Assembly: GCA_963718295.1 (NCBI GenBank)
Contig: CAVQYV010000009.1
Span: 124,001-188,000 of the forward strand
Length of the DNA: 64,000 nt
Source of the DNA: CAVQYV01 sp963718295 [NCBI: uncultured Methylomirabilota bacterium]
Lineage (GTDB): Bacteria; Methylomirabilota; Methylomirabilia; CAVQYV01
Reading direction: 5' to 3'
Position numbers and translations under genes: made by a program. Below are positions 1 through 9,211 of the stretch, one piece after another. The notes under the pieces are model-generated. The model was not told the origin of the DNA, did not search any database, and worked only from the letters and a program-made list of their open reading frames with translations. The first letter of the stretch is position 1; the number at the start of each line of letters is the position of its first letter.

Positions 1-2233
1 ATATCTCGATCTGATGATGCCGGCTGAGATCCATTTGTCTCGCAATCGCGTACGCCGTGGGGGTCTGATCCCCTGTGATCATGATCGTGTCTATTCCAGC
101 GCGGTGGAATGCCTTCACCACTTCTCTCACTCCCGGCCTGAGGGGATCGCCCATCCCCACGAGGCCCAGCCAGATCAAGGACCCTCCGGGCTCTGTCCCC
201 TCATCAGAAGTAACTGACAGGCTGTCATCCCACGCATACGCTATTCCGAGCACACGCAGGGCCTCTCCTGCCATCTGCTCGTTCTCTCCTTCGATGGTCT
301 GGCGATCTTCCTCGGTCAATTGAATCCTATTCCCGTTATGGAGGTGCCAGCCGCAGAGCGACAAGACCTCGGTGGGACTGCCCTTCACCGCAGTCATACG
401 GTGAGGGGAATCGGACCTTTGGTGGAGCGTAGCCATGAAGTTGCGTTTTTCCGAGCGATGGTTGATCTCGTACATCGGCCAGCGTTGCCGGAGGGAGATG
501 ACATCGACCCCGGCGCCGATGGCCATGTGAATCAGGGCATTCTCCGTGGGAGAACCGTTCACTCGGTATTCCGTCTGCTCTTGGGAGACCTCGCTTTCGT
601 TGCAGAGCGTGCAAGCCTCGATGAGCATAAGGAGTTCGCCACCCGGATGGGGGTCCACCTCCTTCCCTCCAGCCATGAATCGATGGTCGATCACTGCCAT
701 CCTGCACATGCCGACATGAACGGTTTCCACGCGCATGGAATTCATGGTCAGGGTTCCCGTCTTATCCAAACATATCACCTGGACGGAACCCAGGGTCTCC
801 ACTGCTTCCAGATGCCGGATGAGGGCTCGGCGTCTTTCCATATTCCTGACACCCAGGGCGAGGGTGGTGGTAGCCACTGCGGGTAGCCCTTCCGGAATTG
901 CCGCCACTGCAAGGGATATGGCGCCTTGAAGCATTTTTAAGGCGCCATATCCCCGGAGGAGGCCCATGAAGAACACCAAAGCGCAGATCGCGCCGCTGAG
1001 AATCCCCAATTGGGTTCCCATTCCGCGCAACTGCTTCTCCAAAGGGGTTTCAGGGGACGTAGCCTGGCCCACCAAAAGCTGGACTCTGCCGATCTCGGAG
1101 AACTTCCCCGTTGCGACCGCCACACCCATGGCCTGCCCGCCGGTTGCCAAGGTGCCCATATAGACCATGTTGGTCCGATCGGCGAGAGGCACGTTCTCGG
1201 TCCCGAGAGGAGAGGATCTCTTCATGATGGGCATGCTTTCTCCTGTCAGAGCCGATTCATCCACGCTGAGAAGATGAACCTCGAGGAGCCTGGCGTCTGC
1301 TGCAATATAGCTTCCGGGCCTCAAGCTGAGCAGGTCCCCCGGTACCACCTCTTCGGCCCCGATCTCCAGGATTCGACCTTCCCTTTTCACCAGCGCAGTC
1401 GGCCTGACTATGCTCTTTAGGGAAAAGATGATCCTTTCCGTCTGACTCTGGGTGGCGTACCCGATTCCCGCGTTGATCAACACCACACTCATGATGATGA
1501 AGGCATCTGCCGCCCCACCTGTGAGGAGGGAGATCACCGCCGCGACGGAAAGGAAGGCCACTGGGTATGACTTGAACTGTTCCACAAAAATCGCCCAGCT
1601 GGAACGGGGGACCGCCTCGGGAAGGATATTGGGTCCGTAACGTTTAAGCCTCTCCCTTGCAGCCTCGCTCGACAATCCTACGATCTTGCCTGTGCCGAAG
1701 TCCTCCAGCAAGGCATCCGAATCCATGACATGCCAGGGTCGACTCTCCTGGGTTTCCCCCTGGACAATCAGCTTTCTGATCTTTCTCTTCGATGGAACTG
1801 CCTTAGAGGGAATAGTTTTATGAGGGTGATGGGAATGGAGGCGATTCTGTCCTTTGCGGGAAGGGTAGTCAATCAGGGAAGATAGGAAGGGAGACCCATG
1901 GCGGAATCCTCCATTCCCTTTTCGACGGAAAAACCCTGAGACATCCTTGCCCCGGAGGCCATGTGACTCCTCATTCTTGGATGGTGACTGGCGCTGAAGG
2001 TAAGAGCACACAACCTCCTCAGTCAGCATCGCAATCTCGGACGTGGGCCTCTCAGAATGGAAGAGGACCAGGATGTTTCCCGTCAGAACGCTAACAGAAA
2101 CAAGCCTGATCCCCTTTTTCTCTGACAATTGGGATTGGAGTTGGCTTCCTAACGCCTCGCAGCGATAGAGTCCTTCAACTTTGAATCTTGCCCTCCCGCG
2201 GACCCCAGTGTGTATGGCCCAAACTGATGCCAT
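1..2233 (-). CDS. P-type cation-transporting ATPase, type II-like (C-terminus beyond window)
   Basis: ATP-driven cation pump of the inner membrane. The visible 744 residues start at an ATG preceded by AAGGTGAG, with an in-frame stop just upstream, and run off the window edge before the last membrane helices. In order: an HMA-like N-terminal domain lacking CxxC (about 1-75), a basic linker with a His cluster HSHHPH (133-138), a Cation_ATPase_N segment (about 160-205), M1/M2, actuator motif TGES (330-333), IPEGLP in M4 (446-451), phosphorylation site DKTGT (Asp490) and MITGD (Asp722). PEGLP instead of CPx argues for the Ca2+/Mn2+ group over P1B heavy-metal pumps, but the ion cannot be read from sequence. 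Its first codons overlap the end of the upstream repeat-protein gene, suggesting coupled translation in one leftward operon. Confidence 0.9.
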   Translation of the reverse strand, partial: MASVWAIHTGVRGRARFKVEGLYRCEALGSQLQSQLSEKKGIRLVSVSVLTGNILVLFHSERPTSEIAMLTEEVVCSYLQRQSPSKNEESHGLRGKDVSGFFRRKGNGGFRHGSPFLSSLIDYPSRKGQNRLHSHHPHKTIPSKAVPSKRKIRKLIVQGETQESRPWHVMDSDALLEDFGTGKIVGLSSEAARERLKRYGPNILPEAVPRSSWAIFVEQFKSYPVAFLSVAAVISLLTGGAADAFIIMSVVLINAGIGYATQSQTERIIFSLKSIVRPTALVKREGRILEIGAEEVVPGDLLSLRPGSYIAADARLLEVHLLSVDESALTGESMPIMKRSSPLGTENVPLADRTNMVYMGTLATGGQAMGVAVATGKFSEIGRVQLLVGQATSPETPLEKQLRGMGTQLGILSGAICALVFFMGLLRGYGALKMLQGAISLAVAAIPEGLPAVATTTLALGVRNMERRRALIRHLEAVETLGSVQVICLDKTGTLTMNSMRVETVHVGMCRMAVIDHRFMAGGKEVDPHPGGELLMLIEACTLCNESEVSQEQTEYRVNGSPTENALIHMAIGAGVDVISLRQRWPMYEINHRSEKRNFMATLHQRSDSPHRMTAVKGSPTEVLSLCGWHLHNGNRIQLTEEDRQTIEGENEQMAGEALRVLGIAYAWDDSLSVTSDEGTEPGGSLIWLGLVGMGDPLRPGVREVVKAFHRAGIDTIMITGDQTPTAYAIARQMDLSRHHQIEI

Positions 2234-2940
2234 CCGAACTCACCTTTTCCCCCTTGTCCTGGTTCCGGATGGGGGAGGGGTTTCCACCTCCTGGCCCTCC
2301 CCGGGTTGTGTCTCCTCCTGCAGAGAGGGGGGGGGCCACCGGCCTCACCCTCGGCAGGGCGACGGAGGCCACCTCTTTCACTCCCCCCCACGATCCCGAC
2401 CAAGACATCTGTCACCGCCCTGACTGCCGTGTTCCCAATGCTGCCAGCTGCCTCGATGGCCCCCTCTACCGAGGTCTTGGCGACTTGTTCCACGTTGCCT
2501 CCCACCTCCCTCGTCGCCTCGATCACCCCGTCCACAGCCCTTCGGGCGATGACGGATACATCCGCCCCGATCTCTGCGGCTCCCTTGACGGCCCTCTCGA
2601 CAGTCGTGGTTGCCACCGCAACGACGTCTCCGCCCACATCGCTGACGCCCATGACAATCCCTTTGGCCACGCTCTTGGTGCTCAGGGTGAGTCCTGTTCC
2701 CACTTCCTCCGTAGCTTGAATGGCTCCCTTCATCACGTCCTTGGCAACGGTGATCCCCTCATGGGCTGCGACGCCGATTGTCCGAAGGGCGTTGGAGACG
2801 GTAGTTCTCACCAAGCTCACGATCTCCGCCTCGATCTCGTTGATTCCCTTCAGACTGCCGACAATTCCTTCCTTAACAGCCATTCCCGCCTTTCCTATGC
2901 TTTCTCCAACCTCCTTGGTGCCGTTCTTCTGTTCATCCAT
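2149..2940 (-). CDS. amphipathic 22-residue repeat protein, probable frameshift near the C-terminus
   Basis: Ala/Val/Gly-rich protein that I do not recognise as a named family. Residues 58-186 hold about five copies of a 22-residue repeat of the form (V/I)G-x2-V-x2-(V/I)A-x3-V-x3-(V/I)-x-A-x2-E, for example the units starting at residues 80, 102, 124, 146 and 168. Such 22-mers usually form amphipathic helices that lie on membranes or pack as helical bundles. After residue 186 a run of seven G (2383-2389) shifts the frame. As read, the tail is Pro/Arg-rich and ends at 2149; with six G the reading continues as VKEVASVAL and ends at 2175, which fits the repeat style better. Start ATG has AAGGAGG upstream. 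It sits between the HMA-like protein and the ATPase gene in one operon. A scaffold or membrane-associating role is inference. Confidence 0.7.
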   Translation of the reverse strand: MDEQKNGTKEVGESIGKAGMAVKEGIVGSLKGINEIEAEIVSLVRTTVSNALRTIGVAAHEGITVAKDVMKGAIQATEEVGTGLTLSTKSVAKGIVMGVSDVGGDVVAVATTTVERAVKGAAEIGADVSVIARRAVDGVIEATREVGGNVEQVAKTSVEGAIEAAGSIGNTAVRAVTDVLVGIVGGSERGGLRRPAEGEAGGPPPLCRRRHNPGRARRWKPLPHPEPGQGGKGEFGWHQFGPYTLGSAGGQDSKLKDSIAARR

Positions 2941-3034
2941 GGATCAGACCTCCTTCTCTCTTTATTTCTGGAAACCTCTTTCTGAACGAAACGGGCCGGA
3001 CGGCTCCGGAACCGAGAAGACGCGAGTTGGTCCC

Positions 3035-3538
3035 TTATGCCTCCAATCCCGTTTCGCTTGGCTTCGATTTCAGGAAGATATTAAGGGCGTACCAGAAGGC
3101 CGTGTACCAGGGGATCGCTGTCAAGTTGCCCCTGGCGACCTGATATATTCCGGCCCCCAGCAGGGCCAAGAAAGCCAGCGACCCTAAATTGGCCCCTTCC
3201 CCCACAAAACCTTTGACTTTCTCGTCCCAAGCAGCAAAGACGCTGGTCACTTCTCCGTGGATTCGAGACGAACCCGAGCAGGGAAGGACCGTGGTTTGGG
3301 CGTTGAACAGATTTATGGATTTGGCAAATTCCAGCAGCGTCTTCGTATCCAGGGAGTGGAGGAGGAGAACGCTTCCCGTCAAAGCGTTGACCTGGATCTG
3401 TTCCACGCCAGGCAGTGAAGACAATTCCCCTTGCAGGGCAGCAAAGAACTCATCGTTCCTCTTCTTCGAGGGAATCCTTGCCCTCAACCTCCCCGATGAT
3501 ACATGGCTAATGTAAGCGTCTTGAGGGATTTCAAACAT
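3035..3538 (-). CDS. HMA-like domain membrane protein
   Basis: About 167 residues. The first 80 resemble the ferredoxin-like HMA fold at the N-terminus of the ATPase encoded downstream: both share a GR-x-R-(A/F) strand and an LTG-(S/N)-(V/I)-L element. Neither has the CxxC metal site. The C-terminal half has two hydrophobic stretches (around LAFLALLGAGIYQVA and WYTAFWYALNIF) that could be membrane segments. The ATG at 3538 is used here; a TTG at 3550 is also possible and neither has a strong ribosome site. It lies 23 bases after the DUF5132-like gene and 95 before the repeat protein gene. It may pair with the pump's own HMA-like domain, which is inference. Confidence 0.75.
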   Translation of the reverse strand: MFEIPQDAYISHVSSGRLRARIPSKKRNDEFFAALQGELSSLPGVEQIQVNALTGSVLLLHSLDTKTLLEFAKSINLFNAQTTVLPCSGSSRIHGEVTSVFAAWDEKVKGFVGEGANLGSLAFLALLGAGIYQVARGNLTAIPWYTAFWYALNIFLKSKPSETGLEA

Positions 3539-3561
3539 ATCTTTGTCCAATCATTGAAGTG

Positions 3562-3864
3562 TCAACTCGTGGGTTCAGCGCTGGCAGGAGCCGCTTCAGG
3601 AGACGATGAGATTTCCGCCTGGCCCGCTTCAGCCATTTCCGATTTGGCCTCAGCCACGATATCCTCCACGAGCTCCTGAGCCTCTGCGGCAATTTCTTTT
3701 CCTCTCTCATACAGAACGAGTCCGCCTTTGATGGCCGCTTTGGTAAGAGGCTTTACCGCAGCCGCAAGGATGGGGATGACGATGGGTGCTACGATCGCCG
3801 TGCCAATGCCTATGGCAAGGCCGGTTAGGATATTTCCCTTCCATCCGTTTTCAAAGATTGCCAT
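3562..3864 (-). CDS. DUF5132-like small membrane protein
   Basis: A 100-residue protein with a glycine-rich hydrophobic segment near the N-terminus (LTGLAIGIGTAIVAPIVIPI), a KGGLVLYERG stretch typical of DUF5132 proteins, then an Ala/Glu-rich helix and a low-complexity Pro/Ala/Ser tail. The layout (glycine-zipper transmembrane helix followed by an E/A-rich helix) resembles mycobacterial PacL proteins, which organise P-type ATPase efflux platforms; that comparison is by architecture only. The ATG has AAAGGAGGTGA upstream and is the first gene of the leftward operon that ends with the ATPase, about 50 bases from a good promoter. Confidence 0.75.
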   Translation of the reverse strand: MAIFENGWKGNILTGLAIGIGTAIVAPIVIPILAAAVKPLTKAAIKGGLVLYERGKEIAAEAQELVEDIVAEAKSEMAEAGQAEISSSPEAAPASAEPTS

Positions 3865-3910
3865 CTTTTGTCACCTCCTTTCCCTCCTCCAAATTGACAT
3901 TCTGAATTTT

Positions 3911-3938
3911 CATATACCTCTTGTCCTAAAAGTGTCAA
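3911..3938 (-). promoter_or_regulatory. sigma70-type promoter for the DUF5132-ATPase operon
   Basis: Read leftward: TTGACA at 3938-3933, 16-base spacer, TATATG at 3916-3911. The consensus -35 and a 4/6 -10 sit about 45 bases before the first ATG. The rest of the 3865-4156 intergenic stretch holds no supported gene; the divergent mgsA gene must be expressed from it too, but I could not fix its promoter. Confidence 0.6.
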
Positions 3939-4156
3939 ACGGTTTTGTCATTAGTTGCCTACTTTCCGGATACCGCTGTTCTCCATTTCACAGAACCTTC
4001 ACGATTCCACAACACCTGTGCCACTTTTCCCTTCTATCTTATAGCTCGTCTCTATCATGAATTTGGTTGATGAGGATCTTCGGAAGCAGCTTGCAAAGGG
4101 GTTGTATCGAAGGAGAAACATCCTACGGCGCATAGAATAGAAAGGTATCCACCCAA

Positions 4157-4618
4157 ATGGTACGAAGAATTGCCCTGGTTGCCCACGACAACAAGAAGCT
4201 GGATCTGCTGGAATGGGCCCGGTACAACAGTCATCTCTTGGCAAAGCATGAGCTTTACGCCACCGGGGCCACGGGAAGCCTATTGGAACAAGAGCTTAAC
4301 CTACCGATTACCAAACTTCATAGCGGACCGCTGGGAGGCGATCAGCAGATCGGGTCGATGATCGCGGAGGGACGGATCGACTTCCTGATCTTTTTTTGGG
4401 ATCCGCTGGAACCGGCGCCACACGATCCAGACGTGAAGGCACTGCTGAGGATCGCGGTGGTCTGGAATATTCCAATCGCCTGTAACCGTGCTTCCGCCGA
4501 TTTCATGTCCTCATCGGCGCTGATGTCGTCGGAATATCAGCGCCTGCGGCCCGACTACGGGGAATACCGGGAGACAAAGGGCAAAGGAGATCGTGAGGGA
4601 GAAAAGAGAGCGGCTTAG
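4157..4618 (+). CDS. mgsA: methylglyoxal synthase
   Basis: Converts dihydroxyacetone phosphate to methylglyoxal and phosphate, a cytosolic overflow branch from glycolysis. The 153-residue product matches the family along its length: [10 protein letters not shown] at the N-terminus, [10 protein letters not shown] and [11 protein letters not shown] for phosphate binding, then [11 protein letters not shown] and [10 protein letters not shown] carrying catalytic Asp and His, and WNIPIACN. The C-terminal 20 residues are a charged tail. The gene stands alone and is divergent from the ATPase operon. AAAGG lies about 11 bases before the ATG. Confidence 0.95.
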   Translation: MVRRIALVAHDNKKLDLLEWARYNSHLLAKHELYATGATGSLLEQELNLPITKLHSGPLGGDQQIGSMIAEGRIDFLIFFWDPLEPAPHDPDVKALLRIAVVWNIPIACNRASADFMSSSALMSSEYQRLRPDYGEYRETKGKGDREGEKRAA

Positions 4619-4722
4619 CCCAAGGTTTCTCCGGCTCCTTTCAGGATCTCTATCGCCGCCCGGTCCCTTTCATGATCTTCAATTTCCAAAGATGAACACG
4701 TGCAATGGTTTGGAGGAAGGCT

Positions 4723-5578
4723 ATGATCTGGTTAGGGATCTCAGATTGCTACGAGAGTGATGGATTGGCTTGCCACTGTCCGAAGGACCACCGAATGGGA
4801 GACTGGGTGTCCTCCTATGCACGGTGTTTCAACGCCCTGGAGACCGATTTCGGCCGCTGGCAGACAAGGCAATTCGGGAGCCTCCGCATGATGGCGAAAG
4901 ATGCGCCGGGGGGATTCCGTCTGGCAGTGACCGTTCACTGCGGCGCGAATCAACAGATCCGCCCCGGGGACTTCGTTGGCCTCTCGGATCTCCTGCATTG
5001 GATTCGCCTCTTGCAGGAATACGATAAGCTGGCTTGCCTGGTGGTCCGCCTTTCGAACCCATTTCGTCCCGATATCGAATCGGCCTCACTCTTCAAGAGA
5101 CTCCGCAGCATATTCTCCGGTTTGCCTTTGGCCGTCGAGTTTCACTACGACGAAATACCGCAGCAACAGACCCTTGACCTTCTCCGCAAAATGGACATGG
5201 CCCTTGTCTGCGTGGAGGATCCCCAACCCCTGCCAGGGAACCCAAAGGTCGTAGCGGTTACTTCCAAGCTGGGCTATCTTCGGTTCCACAGCACCTCCAA
5301 CCCTGGGTGTTTGCAAGGACCAAGTGAAGGACTGGGCGGTGGCGGCCTTACGGTGGAGTCTTCAAGGACTGGCTTCCCAGGATCAAGATGTTCGCGATCA
5401 AACTCAGCATCTTTACATATTCATCAGGAATTCCTGCCTGAGGAGTGCAGCGGGCGATGCTCGAAAACTGAAGGTCCTGTTGGAGGATACTGGGCTAAGA
5501 TCGGAAGAGGGGACTTCCCCCACTCAACGACACGACAGAGAATCCAGACACCCTTGCGGATTGTCGGTCTTGGGCTGA
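4723..5578 (+). pseudogene. DUF72 family protein gene, single frameshift
   Basis: The first ~195 codons encode a DUF72-type barrel: IWLGISDCYES near the N-terminus, a YARCFNALETDFGRW segment, APGGFRLAVTVH, and TSKLGYLRFHS. At about 5300-5324 the homologous reading moves to another frame, where VKDWAVAAL, HLYIFIRNS and ARKLKVLLEDT resemble the usual DUF72 C-terminus, ending with a stop at 5578. Repaired, the product would be about 284 residues, normal for the family, so one base change explains the damage. The ATG at 4723 follows GGAGGAAGG. DUF72 function is not settled. Either a young pseudogene or a sequence error. Confidence 0.65.
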
Positions 5579-5981
5579 GCAAATGCCAGCGATGGGCTTG
5601 CTCCTGGGCGGATTCCGATCCAGCTTTGCCCGCCGGATCCCTCGCCAGGCAAGCGAACCTTCAGTGGAGGCGGAGTTACCGCTACCAGGCAGGGGTCGCT
5701 TGCTCAACCGAAAAGCCTGCCGTCCAGTTCGCTTGCCCGCAGCAGTTGGACGCCATTCGCGTAATGCGTCCCAAGATCTCTACCAAAGATGGCGACGTGG
5801 CCATGACCTCCTGGCCGGGGAGGATTTCGGATGTGGTTTCAATCAAAAGACGGGTCTCAGATGGTGAGTGGAAGGACTCCCCGATTAAGAAAAACTGGCT
5901 TTGAAAGAGAGGGTTGTCCAACATGCTTAAAACGATCTTGCCGCAATTCCGGGTAAGGGGCATCGACTGTTGTCGCTATCC
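5579..5981. other. no recognisable gene
   Basis: Open frames exist on both strands but none has a good start, recognisable motif or steady codon usage. It may be the eroded flank of the two broken genes on either side. Confidence 0.5.
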
Positions 5982-6474
5982 ATGGATCATGGGTCCCAAT
6001 TCTGCAGCGAACCTCTCTTTCATCGAATGCTCCATGTCGAGGAAAAGAGAAGCGCACGTTCCGGAAATCCAATCCTTTTGGCCCTGCTGGACATCTCGAA
6101 CCATTTAGGGTCTCCCCAGTTCTGAAGTCATCCAGGAACTGGAGAACGCCCTCTCGTGTGCCTTCAGGGAGACAGATATGATGGGGTGGTATCGGGAGGG
6201 CTCGGTGATTGGAATCGTCTTTCTCGACATGGGCACCATAAACGAACCAAAAAAAAGCAGAATACTTCTCAAGATCCACAAGGCTCTTCATGAGTCTCTG
6301 GGTCCGGCAGCGAATGCTGAGGTTAAGACATCATTTCAGCTGTTGCCATGTTCGTACGGTAACCTGATCGGATTCGAACAAGGGTGGGGCGCACATGGAC
6401 ATCAAAACCTGGAGGTCCTTCCCGAAGACGAGACGGCAGAGGCCGTTTCCGTTGCTGGCATCCTCGAGAGATGA
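5982..6474 (+). pseudogene. broken gene for a small cytosolic protein of the type found beside exopolysaccharide sugar transferases
   Basis: Two frames join into one protein of about 164 residues. From ATG 5982 the reading has EPLFHRMLHVEEKRSARSG and LLALLDISNHLG, then stops at about 6117. From about 6113 the next frame continues with SEVIQELENALS, FRETDMMGWYREGSVIGIV and NAEVKTSFQLLP to a stop at 6474. I know this pattern (ERKRSERS..., RETD-x-GWY-x-x-GSVIG) from uncharacterised, GGDEF-like deltaproteobacterial proteins near sugar transferase genes, but no named function is safe. One base change would restore it. Confidence 0.5.
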
Positions 6475-6652
6475 GAAGGCAGAGGTCCAACACGACCCGA
6501 AAAGGAAATAGCACTTCTTTCTCTCCTCCCTTGGAGCAATCCGTGCCCCGCGAAATATGCCTGTCCTGCCTGCGTTTCTCTGGGGGCAGAGAGCGCAGGC
6601 ACGCAAGCGGGGCGGAGAAAAGGAGAGTCGTGGGCCGGGAGGGGGGGACTTG

Positions 6653-8440
6653 CTAACGTACAGCGGCTACCGGAAGGGTGAAAAAGAAGGCAGAGCCAGC
6701 ACCCAATTGGCTTTCCGCCCATAACTGGCCCCCCTGGGCGAGGACCAGGTGCTTGACGATCGCCAGCCCCAGCCCTGTGCTTCCGGGGGTCCGAGGGAGG
6801 CTCACATCTGCCCGATAGAATCGCTCGAAGATGCGAGGGAGATCCGACGAAGCGATCCCAATCCCGGAGTCCCTCACTTCGATGCAAAGATAATTCTCCC
6901 GGAGGGAGCCTCGAACCGAAACCTGCCCTCCCGGAGGGGTGAACTTGATCGCATTATCGAGTAGATTGGATAGGATCTGCCTCAAGGCCCCTGGATCGGC
7001 CAGCACCGGGGGGAGGGATGGAGGCAGGTCGGTCTCTACCCGCACGGGTTTGGGTTCCCACACCGGCCGGATTGCCTCCAGGATTTCAGGGATGACCTGC
7101 TGAACAAGAAGGGGAATGGGTAAGAGCTCCATCTTGCCCGCTTCGATCCTCGGCCAAATCCAACAGGTCGTTGATCAGCTTCTCTAAGTGATCCGCTTGG
7201 CGCAGGACGATCTCCACAAATCCCTTGGCATGGCTTCGATCCTCCAGGGCGCCATCGAGCAGGGTCTCGGCGAAGCCCTTGATGGAGGCCAAGGGTGTCT
7301 TCAGCTCGTGGGAGACATTGGCCACGAAGTCGCGGCGGATGACCTCCAGCCGGCGTAGATCGGTGATGTCGGCGAAGACGCAGATTACGTCGGAGGAGGG
7401 TCTTCCCGGATCCGTGGAGATGGCGCTGGCACGAAAAATTTGAGGTGGGGGTCCCGGAAAAGTAACCTCTTCCGTCACCACCTCGCCCCTTTGATCCATG
7501 GCTTGCTTGACCATCTCCTGGATCCTCGGATTTCTTACCGCCTCGATGAGCGGCTTTCCCTCGGGTGAAGAGGAGAGGGAGAGGAACCTCCTCAGCGCTG
7601 GATTCATGAGCACGATCCGCCCCTCTTGATCCACCACTATGACCCCCTCGATCATTCCCGAGAGGATCGTCTCCAAACGATCCCTCTGGAGGGTCACCTC
7701 TCGAATCCTCCGATCCGTCTCCCCGGCCATCCGATTCAGTGCCGAGCTTAGCTCGGCCAGTTCCTTCCCCCCCGATAGATCCTCGCCTTTCTGCTGAAAT
7801 CTCCCCCGGCCATCCTTTGGGAGAGGGAGGCTATCTCCAGGATGGGACGGGAGAGGAGACGCGAGAGGAAATAGGCGAAGACGACCCCGAAGAGGAGTGC
7901 AAACAGGAACGAGCCCACCAGAAAAGCGTTGACGCGGGAGTAGAAGCGGTCTTGGGTGGAGAGGGAGAGGGCCAGACGCACCACCCCCGACGGGGACCCG
8001 CCCTCCCCCAGGCGACCTGCCACATAGAGGAGCCTGCACCTCAAGGTAGCGCTGTAGCGAAGGGACATGCCCGTTCCCTTGGCTAAGGCCTCCTGCACCT
8101 CGGGTCTTCCCCTATGATTTTCCGCCTGGATCAGATCTTCTCCGCTCAGCCCCGAATCGGCCCATACTTTTCCCTTCTTGTCTATCACCGTGACGCGGGC
8201 TTCCAGATAGGGCGCCAGCCGATCCACCCAGGCATCCATCTGGTAGCTGAAAGGTCGGTTGGCGAACCGCTGCTCCCAGAGCGCCCTCACCATCTGGGTC
8301 TCCCGCTCCAGTTGTGAGCGGATTTCTGCCTCCCGAATGCCCTCCAGATGAAAGTGGACATACAGGTAGGCCGCGAGCAAGAGGCCAGAGATCAGGACAA
8401 GATAGGCGAGGGTGATCCTCCAATGAAGCCGCAGTCTCAT
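6653..8440 (-). pseudogene. phoR: PhoR-like sensor histidine kinase, two single-base frameshifts
   Basis: Partner kinase for the PhoB regulator just upstream; its ATG overlaps the phoB stop (ATGA). Three consecutive frames make one kinase of about 595 residues. Frame 1 gives an N-terminal membrane helix, an extracytoplasmic domain, a second helix and the start of HAMP. Near 7767-7773 a run of seven G lacks one base, and frame 2 continues with HAMP, a PAS domain (about 7400-7650) and the H-box VSHELKTPLASIKG. Near 7152-7156 an extra base moves to frame 3, which gives IEAGKMELL, the N-box LLDNAIKFTPPGG and the G-boxes DSGIGI and GSTGLGLAIVKH. All catalytic motifs survive, so the breaks may be sequence errors; if real, the kinase is dead while PhoB is intact. 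Confidence 0.8.
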
Positions 8441-9129
8441 CCCTCTTCCTCGTGAAAGCGATAACCCATGCCCCTCACCGTCTCGACCGCTTCCCCCCAC
8501 TTTCCCAATTTGGACCGCAATCGCTTGATGTGGGTATCTACGGTGCGGGAGTCGATGTCCGGATCATAGTTCCAAACGTCGGCCAGGAGTCTATCCCGGG
8601 TCTGGACCCTTCCCTTCCTGCCTGCCAGCGTAATCAGGAGCTTGAATTCGGTGTGGGTCAGGCCGATCTCCTCGCCCGCGACCCGGACCTGGTGGCGATC
8701 CATATCGATCACCAGATCGCCTAGGACCAGCCTTTTGGCCGGCTCTTCCCGATGAGAGGCGCGCTTCAAGACCGCCTTTAACCGCAGGATCAGCTCCCGG
8801 GGGCTGAAGGGCTTGGTGATGTAGTCATCGGCCCCCAGTTCGAACCCCACCACCCGGTCGATCTCTTCCCCCTTGGCAGTGAGCATGATGACGGGGATGT
8901 CTGAGGTCGCCTCGTTCTTTCTGATCTGGCGACAGACTTCCAGGCCGTCGATCTGGGGGAGCATCAGGTCGAGGATGATCGCATGGGGCGGCTCGGCGGC
9001 AATCCTTTGCAGGGCTTCCTGGCCATCGGAGGCGGTGATGACCTTGAACCCCTCCTTCTCCAGGTTGTATTGCACCAGGCTCAGGATGTCCGATTCGTCA
9101 TCGACTACCAGTATCTTTTCTCTCGACAA
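8437..9129 (-). CDS. phoB: phosphate regulon response regulator PhoB
   Basis: A 230-residue OmpR/PhoB-type regulator. The receiver domain (1-125) has the acidic pair DDE, phospho-acceptor Asp in LDLMLP and Lys in ITKPFSPREL. The C-terminal winged helix (130-228) carries LTHTEFKLL, VWNYDPDIDSRTVDTHIKRLR and the VRGMGYRF end typical of PhoB. It lies 82 bases downstream of pit and overlaps phoR by four bases. PhoB activates phosphate-starvation genes when phosphorylated; here it is linked to the Pit transporter, with no pst genes in view. Confidence 0.92.
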   Translation of the reverse strand: MSREKILVVDDESDILSLVQYNLEKEGFKVITASDGQEALQRIAAEPPHAIILDLMLPQIDGLEVCRQIRKNEATSDIPVIMLTAKGEEIDRVVGFELGADDYITKPFSPRELILRLKAVLKRASHREEPAKRLVLGDLVIDMDRHQVRVAGEEIGLTHTEFKLLITLAGRKGRVQTRDRLLADVWNYDPDIDSRTVDTHIKRLRSKLGKWGEAVETVRGMGYRFHEEEG

Positions 9130-9211
9130 TTCGATCCTCCGCCTCCGGAGCGCCTTTGCTCGAGGTTGTCAAAGAGGGCTCCGGATCCTTCGATGCAGTC
9201 CCAATTCCTTT

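Noticed and set aside
4057-4140. A 27-residue ORF before mgsA, a possible leader peptide
   Set aside because: It has no ribosome site and no regulatory codon bias, and no terminator or stem follows it.
4705-5904. A single 399-residue protein across the DUF72 region
   Set aside because: Only its N-terminal half is DUF72-like; after about 5300 it becomes Ser/Arg/Gly-rich out-of-frame sequence while the homologous C-terminus lies in another frame.
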